A stretch of DNA of 5,700 bases from Myxococcales bacterium (GTDB taxonomy: Bacteria > Myxococcota_A > Polyangia > Fen-1088), in NCBI GenBank assembly GCA_003170035.1, contig PMZX01000325.1, positions 20,359-26,058 of the forward strand. The letters run 5' to 3'. The position numbers and the translations under genes are program-made. Position 1 is the first letter of the stretch. Every line of letters begins with the position of its first letter. Positions 1 through 4,314 of this stretch are shown piece after piece. The notes beneath the pieces are model-generated. The model was not told the origin of the DNA and ran no database searches. It saw nothing but the letters and a program-made list of their open reading frames with translations.

Positions 1-204
1 CGAACCCACCAGGTGCGCGCGCACCTGGCCTATCTTGGCCTACCGGTTGTGGGCGACACCACCTATGGCGAAGCCGGGGAAAACCTCGATCCGCCAGCCG
101 CTCTGCATCTTCACGCCGCCGCGATCGTGTTCAAGCACCCGACCAGCGGTCAACGGCTGCGCGTCGAAGCCCCTCTTCCCGATTGGGCACGTTCGTCTCG
201 GTGA
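1..204 (+). CDS. RluA-family pseudouridine synthase, C-terminal fragment (5' end outside window)
   Basis: The reading frame is open from base 1 and ends at TGA 202-204, leaving 67 C-terminal residues. It begins with RTHQVRAHLAYLGLPVVGD followed by TTYG. This matches the conserved C-terminal motif of the RluA/RluC/RluD family (RTHQIRVHL...GHPIVGDxxYG), and it is followed by the usual LHLHA segment and a short tail ending LPDWARSSR. Enzymes of this family convert specific uridines in 23S rRNA or tRNA to pseudouridine in the cytoplasm. The catalytic aspartate lies in an HRLDxxTSG-type motif upstream, outside the window, so activity cannot be judged and the exact member (RluA, RluC, RluD or TruC-like) cannot be chosen. 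The gene converges on the kinase gene, and the 144 bases between their stops hold palindromes. The family call is firm; the substrate is unknown. Confidence 0.9.
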   Translation, partial: RTHQVRAHLAYLGLPVVGDTTYGEAGENLDPPAALHLHAAAIVFKHPTSGQRLRVEAPLPDWARSSR

Positions 205-228
205 CCTCTTCTCTCCCTTTGTATTTTA

Positions 229-263
229 CGGGGGACTGGCTCGCTCTTGCTCGCAGTCCCCCG
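229..263. terminator. 10-bp perfect inverted repeat, possible bidirectional terminator or repeat element
   Basis: CGGGGGACTG at 229-238 is the exact reverse complement of CAGTCCCCCG at 254-263, giving a 10-bp stem with a 15-base loop. A second GTCCCCCG at 264-271 could pair with the same left arm, so two mutually exclusive hairpins are possible. It lies between convergent genes, which favours a termination role. On the minus strand the stem is followed by TAAAATAC, which is only weakly U-rich, and on the plus strand no U run follows. It is therefore not a textbook intrinsic terminator. Confidence 0.45.
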
Positions 264-278
264 GTCCCCCGTCGCTCC

Positions 279-295
279 GCCCAGCAAAGCTGGGC
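279..295. repeat. Short GC-rich hairpin, 7-bp stem
   Basis: GCCCAGC at 279-285 and GCTGGGC at 289-295 form a 7-bp perfect stem around an AAA loop. Eight bases separate it from the tandem GTCCCCCG copies. A 5-bp stem, GCGCC 333-337 with GGCGC 342-346, follows just before the kinase stop. Several palindromes in such a short gap suggest a palindromic intergenic repeat unit, but a single locus cannot prove that it is dispersed. Confidence 0.4.
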
Positions 296-348
296 TACGC
301 TCGCCCTTCGGTCTCAACCGCCTCCACAGCGAGCGCCAACGGGCGCGG

Positions 349-2517
349 TTACTCGAACTGTGCGAGGCTCGTCTCCACCAGCAGGTGCAGGGTTCGATAG
401 AACGTGAGCAATTCATCCGACGATCCGAAGCTCTCAGTCCACTCCATGAGGGTGCGGCTTCCGTCGAGCAGACCCCAAACTTCACGCGGCGTGGGCCCTA
501 GGCGAAAGGCCTCGGGGTTGATGCGAGGGTTGGGCATCGCGTGCGGCCGGAAGCCGGCCAGCGGCGCGAAGCGGCTGGCGAGAAAGTCGTAGCTCAAGGC
601 CAGCACGCCGGCGCCCAGGATCTCGAAGCTGTTGAGCCCGAGTGGGAACGCGGCCACGGGGTTCTCCAGGCCATGGAAGAAGCTGAACTCGCCCTCGGTC
701 CAGGTGAACAGCTCCATCACGCGCTCGCGCACCTGCTGCGACAAGAGCCGGAACACGTCGAGCGGCTTCATCAAGCCGAGCCCAACCAATGACTCGCCCA
801 GCTTGCCCGAGAAGCGAGGCATCTCGGCCAGCGCGCGCTCGAGATCAGACAGGCGCAGAAAGCCGCGCGTGACGAGGTATTCGCCGAAGCGATCCCCAGT
901 CATGTTGGAGTTGACCGACTCGGGCGCCCCGCCCACCAGGTAGACGTCCTTCACCAGCTTGCCATGGGCGAAGCGGATGAGGCCGGTTTCTGCGGTAACC
1001 GCCAGGTCGGCGATGACACGCATGGTGGAGATAAGCGAGAGATCCCCGGTGTGATCCGGCTGAACCGGCTGCTCGCCGGCGGGCGCATTCGCATGGGTCG
1101 CACCCCCGTCCAGGTTGGCCTGGTTCTCGTCCAACGGGGGACCGAGAAGGATTGGCCGGATCCCGGTCCCACGAGTCGCGCGGTAGGTGGAGGTCTCGGG
1201 AAGGGGTGTCGCGCTGTCCAGCGGAGACGGAGTGCCCAGGCCGCCGGTCAGATGGTCGACCAAGGCCGGGGTCCAGCCTGGCGCAGGAGTGGGCGCCGGG
1301 GTCGAGTACTGGTCCAACTCGACCAGCGACATCGACTTGGCCAAAGCATCGTCGAGAGCGGTGACCACCACGGTGGCGGCGGGCGCTTTTTCGACCCCGT
1401 CGGAAGAATCCGTGTCCGTGTCGTCCATGTCGATCGGGACAGAGGTTTCCTCGGGCCGGGCGCCCTCCCCCCTGCGCGACGGGGAATGGGCGCCGTGCCG
1501 TCGCGCGGGGGCGCCGTCCGACTTGATTTTCCACCTGCGCGAGTGCTCCTTCAGCCGCTCCACCGCCTCGGGGCCCTTGTCGAAAAGATCAGAAGCTAGC
1601 AGGCCGACGTCGGACGGGCCTACGCGCAGGCCGAAATGGAACTCCAGATCATGCAAAGCATCGCGAAACTCGGCTGCGGTCTGGAAGCGCTCGTCCGGGT
1701 TCTTGGCCAGCCCCTTGCGCACGATGGTTTCGAGCGCCTTGGGAATGTCCTTGCCGTACTTGTCGAAGCGTTCCAGACGGCCGTCGCGCACCATCAGCAG
1801 AACGTCGAGATCGTTCTGCGCGGTGAACAGGCGCTTGCCCATCAGCATCTCAGCCAGCACGATGGCCACGGCGAAGAGGTCGCTGCGACAGTCCAGGTCC
1901 GCGCCCGCAACCTGCTCGGGTGACATGTAGCCGTACTTGCCCTTCAATGTCCCGGCCTGGGTCTTCGACTCGCGCTCCTGCGCGTGGGCGATGCCGAAGT
2001 CTCCCAGCTTGACGTCACCACGCTGGGAAATGAACACGTTGGAGGGCGAAATGTCGCGGTGAACCAGGCGCATCGGCTTGCCGTCTACATCTTTGGCGTT
2101 GTGCGCATAGTCGAGCGCGTCGAGAACCTCCATGGCGATGAACATGCAGATGGCAACCGGCAGCCGAACCTGCTTCTGTGCCGCCGAACGAAGCAAGGCC
2201 AGGCCGTCGAAACCGTCCACGAATTCCAGGGCGATGAAGTACTGGCCGTTGACCTCGCCGAAGTCGGTGACCTGGACGATCTTCGGGTGAACGAGCTGCG
2301 CGGTCAGCTTGGCCTCGTCGATGAACATGGAGACGAAGGTCTTGTCGGCGGCCAGGTTGGGCAGGATGCGCTTGATGACCAGCAGCTTCTCGAAGCCGTG
2401 GGTCGAGAGGATCTTCGCCCTAAAGACCTCGGCCATACCCCCGATGGCCAGGCGCTGGACCAGGGTGTAGCGCCCGAACGGCGAGGGAAATGTGGTGTCC
2501 TTTCCCTCTTCTGGCAT
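349..2517 (-). CDS. Serine/threonine protein kinase with C-terminal DUF4388 (PATAN-like) domain
   Basis: This is a 722-residue soluble protein that probably phosphorylates Ser/Thr on cytoplasmic partners. The start chosen is ATG 2515-2517. An adjacent in-frame TTG (2518-2520) is possible, but a weak GTGAG lies 6 bases before the ATG and only 3 before the TTG. The kinase domain spans about 17-300: glycine loop AIGGMAEVF (24-32), beta-3 Lys49 in VIKR, helix-C Glu68, catalytic loop HRDISPSN (153-160, Asp155, Asn160), DFG at 173-175, and SPE (199-201) in place of APE. Two glycines of GxGxxG are Ala (24, 29), and the catalytic-loop Lys two residues after Asp155 is Ser157. HRD-[IV]-SP loops are, to my knowledge, common in myxobacterial kinases and do not imply loss of activity. 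Residues about 300-495 form a charged, then Pro/Thr-rich linker. From about 497 to 620 is a DUF4388-like region (TGLIRF from 511, GEYLVTRGFL, WTEGEF from 606). A tail of about 100 residues follows. No transmembrane segment is visible. It is divergent from a PP2C gene. Confidence 0.93.
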   Translation of the reverse strand: MPEEGKDTTFPSPFGRYTLVQRLAIGGMAEVFRAKILSTHGFEKLLVIKRILPNLAADKTFVSMFIDEAKLTAQLVHPKIVQVTDFGEVNGQYFIALEFVDGFDGLALLRSAAQKQVRLPVAICMFIAMEVLDALDYAHNAKDVDGKPMRLVHRDISPSNVFISQRGDVKLGDFGIAHAQERESKTQAGTLKGKYGYMSPEQVAGADLDCRSDLFAVAIVLAEMLMGKRLFTAQNDLDVLLMVRDGRLERFDKYGKDIPKALETIVRKGLAKNPDERFQTAAEFRDALHDLEFHFGLRVGPSDVGLLASDLFDKGPEAVERLKEHSRRWKIKSDGAPARRHGAHSPSRRGEGARPEETSVPIDMDDTDTDSSDGVEKAPAATVVVTALDDALAKSMSLVELDQYSTPAPTPAPGWTPALVDHLTGGLGTPSPLDSATPLPETSTYRATRGTGIRPILLGPPLDENQANLDGGATHANAPAGEQPVQPDHTGDLSLISTMRVIADLAVTAETGLIRFAHGKLVKDVYLVGGAPESVNSNMTGDRFGEYLVTRGFLRLSDLERALAEMPRFSGKLGESLVGLGLMKPLDVFRLLSQQVRERVMELFTWTEGEFSFFHGLENPVAAFPLGLNSFEILGAGVLALSYDFLASRFAPLAGFRPHAMPNPRINPEAFRLGPTPREVWGLLDGSRTLMEWTESFGSSDELLTFYRTLHLLVETSLAQFE

Positions 2518-2598
2518 CAAGCACTCACTTTAACACGGGGCGATCGCACGGAGAACCTGGGCGGTGCAGGAGTTTCGTAGTACCATGATTCGGCCCGC
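2518..2598. promoter_or_regulatory. Divergent kinase/phosphatase control region
   Basis: These 81 bases separate the kinase ATG (2515-2517, minus) from the phosphatase ATG (2599-2601, plus), so both promoters must fit here or reach into the genes. The region contains a palindrome, GCGATCGC, at 2540-2547 and an AGGAG at 2568-2572. I could not identify convincing -35 and -10 hexamers on either strand. The minus-strand ribosome site is a weak GTGAG. Joint control of the pair is inferred from the short shared region only. Confidence 0.55.
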
Positions 2599-3351
2599 AT
2601 GCGTATCCACTCGTCAGGTCAGTCGGACGTCGGCCGTCGGCGCCCCCACAACGAAGACGCCTACCTTTGCGACGATGAGCTGGGTCTGTACATCGTCTGC
2701 GACGGTGTGGGAGGGAACGCCAAGGGTGAGGTGGCCAGCGCGGAATCCGTGGATCTCGTGCTTTCCTGGGTCAAGCGCGGGCACAAGACCTTGGAGGCCT
2801 TTGTCGCGGCCCCGACCGAAGAGAACTCGGGTCTGGTGCGCCGCCTCCTGGAAAGTGCGGTGCAGTCGGCCTGTTACATGGTCTTCGGCATGGGGCAGCT
2901 CGACCCACGGCAGAAGGGCATGTCGAGTACCCTGTCCTCTTTGCTCGTGACCTCGAACAAGGCCTACATCGCCCAGGTGGGCGACAGCCGGGTCTACCTT
3001 TCGCGCGATGGCAAGACCGTGCAGCTCACCGAGGATCACACCCTGGTCAACTTCCGCCTCAAGCTGGGGCTGATCACGGCCGAGGAGGCGGCAACCTCGC
3101 CCGGCAAGAACGTCATCACCCGGGCTGTCGGCCACCAGGACTACGTCGAGGTGGACACCATCGATCTGGAGATCAAGCCAGGCGATCGCTTCATGCTCTG
3201 CTCCGATGGGCTGCACGGCTACCTGGAGGACGGAGAGGTCCACGGTTGCTTGCAGGGCGACCGGCAGTCCGTGGTGACCGAGTTGATCGATCTGGCCAAC
3301 GACCGTGGCGGCCGGGACAACATCACGGTTGTCGTCTGCGACGTGGAGTAG
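2599..3351 (+). CDS. PP2C-family serine/threonine protein phosphatase
   Basis: This 250-residue protein is a single bacterial PP2C (PPM) catalytic domain, metal-dependent and cytoplasmic, which removes phosphate from Ser/Thr residues. Motifs in order: SDVGRRRPHNEDA (9-21), DGVGG (35-39, metal-binding Asp35), GEVAS (43-47), MSSTL (108-112, usually MGTTL), GDSRVY (128-133), LTEDHT (143-148), ITRAVG, a CSDGL motif with Asp203, and GGRDNITVVV with Asp240. All expected metal ligands are present, so it should be active. The length is that of a stand-alone domain, with no membrane segment or regulatory fusion. The start is forced: in frame, TAG at 2578-2580 lies upstream with no other start codon between. 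The likely partner is the divergent kinase, as in many bacterial kinase/phosphatase pairs. No good Shine-Dalgarno lies at normal distance; the nearest AGGAG ends 26 bases before the ATG. Confidence 0.96.
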   Translation: MRIHSSGQSDVGRRRPHNEDAYLCDDELGLYIVCDGVGGNAKGEVASAESVDLVLSWVKRGHKTLEAFVAAPTEENSGLVRRLLESAVQSACYMVFGMGQLDPRQKGMSSTLSSLLVTSNKAYIAQVGDSRVYLSRDGKTVQLTEDHTLVNFRLKLGLITAEEAATSPGKNVITRAVGHQDYVEVDTIDLEIKPGDRFMLCSDGLHGYLEDGEVHGCLQGDRQSVVTELIDLANDRGGRDNITVVVCDVE

Positions 3352-3445
3352 CGGCCGTTTCTGCACCAGATTCGCCTTCGGAGGGCTTGGGAACCCTTTC
3401 AGGGTTCCCATCACAATCGTCGGCCGTCGGTGAATCGAAGCTGCC
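3352..3445. other. Convergent intergenic gap between phosphatase and ferritin-like genes
   Basis: The phosphatase TAG (3349-3351) and the minus-strand TAA (3446-3448) face each other across 94 bases. No credible gene lies here. It carries the nested hairpin described separately and is most simply a shared transcription end region. Confidence 0.6.
3369..3436. terminator. Nested stem-loop, probable bidirectional transcription terminator
   Basis: The core is a perfect 9-bp stem: TGGGAACCC at 3388-3396 and GGGTTCCCA at 3402-3410 around loop TTTCA. Flanking arms GATTCGCCTTCGG (3369-3381) and CCGTCGGTGAATC (3424-3436) also pair, with ten Watson-Crick pairs, one G-U and two mismatches out of 13. 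The result is a 68-base two-tier structure centred between convergent stops. Neither strand shows a U run after the core stem, so termination may rely on the structure alone or on Rho. Confidence 0.55.
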
Positions 3446-4117
3446 TTATCGCTGCTTTCGCGTCGGACCGCGCCCGCTCATCTTGCGAAACATGGCGGGA
3501 TCATACATGTCGGTCAGCAGCTCCACTGTCTTGTAGGACGCACGTCGCGCCCGAGCCTGGGTGTCCTCGGCCGTAACCAGTGCGATCAGCGTCTCGCGGC
3601 CCACCTCCACCCGGTGTTCCTCATCGGGCAGGATGGAATCACGCACCAGGCGTGCGGTGTCCCCGTCGCCCTTCTCCTCGCAGAACGAGGCCAGCGCGGC
3701 CAGCCGGGTTGCGCTCATGCCGGCCAGGGTTACGAAGCCCGCGGCCGCACGCTCCTCACTGGTCTGCAGCGAGCGCAGAAACCCGAACAGCCGCGAATAG
3801 CCGCCTTGGCGCGGGTCGTAGGACCCCGCGGCCAAGCCAAGGGCTGCCAGCCGCTCGGAAAGCAGGAGGAAATGGCGCGCTCTGTCCCCACAGTACGAAG
3901 CGCAGTCGAGCTTCAGAGCCAGCGAATCGGTATCGGCCAGCCACAAGGCCGCGATTTCGATAGCTTCCACCACCATCTTGCTTTCCCACCGCAAGGCCTC
4001 GGCCACGGTGACCCCCTCGCCGCTCAGGGCGGGCAGATAGCGTGAGGCGACGAGTCCGCGGAAGGACTCGTGATTCTTGAATTCCAGTTCAGAAACGTAG
4101 ACGTCTGCGGTCACCAT
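3446..4117 (-). CDS. Ferritin-like helical protein, DUF455-like (function unknown)
   Basis: This 223-residue, mostly helical, soluble protein has no signal peptide. The pattern resembles ferritin-like (DUF455-type) proteins. One helix reads KMVVEAIEIAALWLA (47-61, candidate ligand Glu51 or Glu54). A second carries GDRARHFLLLSERLAALG (77-94), like the ARHF-xLLxERL signature of that family. A third starts SEERAAAGF (120-128). The last holds LPDEEHRVEVGRETL (163-177) with His168. Such folds usually bind two iron or manganese ions through E...ExxH repeats. Here the position three before His82 is Arg79, with Asp78 beside it, and the last site is DxxH or shifted by one, so metal binding is uncertain. 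The C-terminus is basic (RGPTRKQR). The start is ATG 4115-4117, followed at once by an in-frame GTG; no Shine-Dalgarno is visible and a 7-bp inverted repeat touches the start. Convergent with the phosphatase and divergent from the GH31 gene. The coding call is strong; the family is moderate. Confidence 0.8.
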   Translation of the reverse strand: MVTADVYVSELEFKNHESFRGLVASRYLPALSGEGVTVAEALRWESKMVVEAIEIAALWLADTDSLALKLDCASYCGDRARHFLLLSERLAALGLAAGSYDPRQGGYSRLFGFLRSLQTSEERAAAGFVTLAGMSATRLAALASFCEEKGDGDTARLVRDSILPDEEHRVEVGRETLIALVTAEDTQARARRASYKTVELLTDMYDPAMFRKMSGRGPTRKQR

Positions 4118-4140
4118 GAGAATGCGGCGGAATCATTCTC
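4118..4140 (-). promoter_or_regulatory. Inverted repeat abutting the start codon of the ferritin-like gene
   Basis: On the minus strand, GAGAATG (4140-4134) and CATTCTC (4124-4118) form a 7-bp perfect stem around a 9-base spacer, ending directly against the ATG at 4117-4115. This occupies the place where a ribosome site would be, and no purine-rich Shine-Dalgarno is present. It could be a protein operator or an mRNA hairpin limiting initiation. The arms also contain an out-of-frame ATG. The role is inferred from position only. Confidence 0.4.
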
Positions 4141-4303
4141 CCCGCAAGGCCACCTCGTCAAGGCACAGGGAATCAAACTGTTCGAGCGTGTCCGGACGCG
4201 GCCATCCTTCAACTGGGAAGACACACGCGAACTCCTAGTGGCGCTGGGCTGTCCGCGCTGGGCTAGCCATCCACACTCGGTCGTGTAACAATCGCGCCCC
4301 CTC
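4141..4303. other. Divergent intergenic region upstream of the GH31 gene
   Basis: Together with the flanking sites, this is the control space between the ferritin-like gene (minus) and the GH31 gene (plus). A plus-strand frame runs through to TAA 4286-4288, but its third positions are less GC-biased than the real genes, its upstream part lies antisense to the ferritin-like gene, and I recognise no family. The stretch holds a 10-base direct repeat at 4241-4264 and a GGCTAGCC palindrome at 4261-4268. I could not place promoter hexamers with confidence. Confidence 0.5.
4241..4264. repeat. 10-base direct repeat, 14-base period
   Basis: GCGCTGGGCT occurs at 4241-4250 and again at 4255-4264 with GTCC between them, 50 bases before the GH31 start codon. 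Two copies at a fixed spacing upstream of a catabolic gene could be a regulator-binding site, or a small chance duplication in GC-rich DNA. Confidence 0.35.
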
Positions 4304-4310
4304 GAGGAGG
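4304..4310 (+). promoter_or_regulatory. Strong Shine-Dalgarno of the GH31 gene
   Basis: GAGGAGG, continuing as TG, is a near-complete match to the anti-Shine-Dalgarno sequence and ends four bases before ATG 4315-4317. It fixes the start of the GH31 frame and contrasts with the two neighbouring genes, which lack a clear site. Confidence 0.85.
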
Positions 4311-4314
4311 TGTC

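Larger units (their letters stand above)
205..348. other. Convergent intergenic region rich in palindromes
   Basis: This gap separates two convergent stops, TGA at 202-204 (plus) and TAA at 349-351 (minus). I see no convincing coding sequence here. The several open frames that cross it are low-complexity shadows. The stretch holds three GC-rich inverted repeats (229-263, 279-295, 333-346) and a tandem copy of GTCCCCCG at 256-263 and 264-271. Its likely role is to end transcription from both sides, but no run of T follows any stem on either strand. The structures could equally be a dispersed intergenic repeat. Confidence 0.6.

Noticed and set aside
845..1534. 229-codon minus-strand frame overlapping the kinase in another frame
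   Set aside because: The product is Arg/Pro/Gly-rich as expected from out-of-frame reading of GC-rich DNA, and the kinase frame is continuous through this stretch.
964..1599. Long plus-strand frame opposite the kinase linker and C-terminus
   Set aside because: It is a shadow of the minus-strand kinase gene; its product is Gly/Arg-rich with no recognisable motif.
2540..2547. GCGATCGC palindrome, like the cyanobacterial HIP1 octamer
   Set aside because: I noticed it at only one other place (3182-3189), inside the phosphatase gene, and the gene content is not cyanobacterial; chance is enough.
2564..2950. Plus-strand frame starting near the AGGAG and overlapping the phosphatase 5' half
   Set aside because: The product is Arg/Ser/Trp/Pro-rich with no family resemblance; only its possible effect on phosphatase initiation was kept as a finding.
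2614..3414. Long minus-strand frame opposite the phosphatase
   Set aside because: It mirrors the phosphatase codons in a GC-rich genome; the plus strand encodes every PP2C motif, and the antisense product shows no known domain.
4070..4288. A 72-codon plus-strand frame before the GH31 gene, with a protein-like stretch near its end
   Set aside because: Its first part is antisense to the ferritin-like gene, no ribosome site precedes its start, third-position GC is lower than in the real genes, and I recognise no family. A decayed gene fragment cannot be fully excluded.
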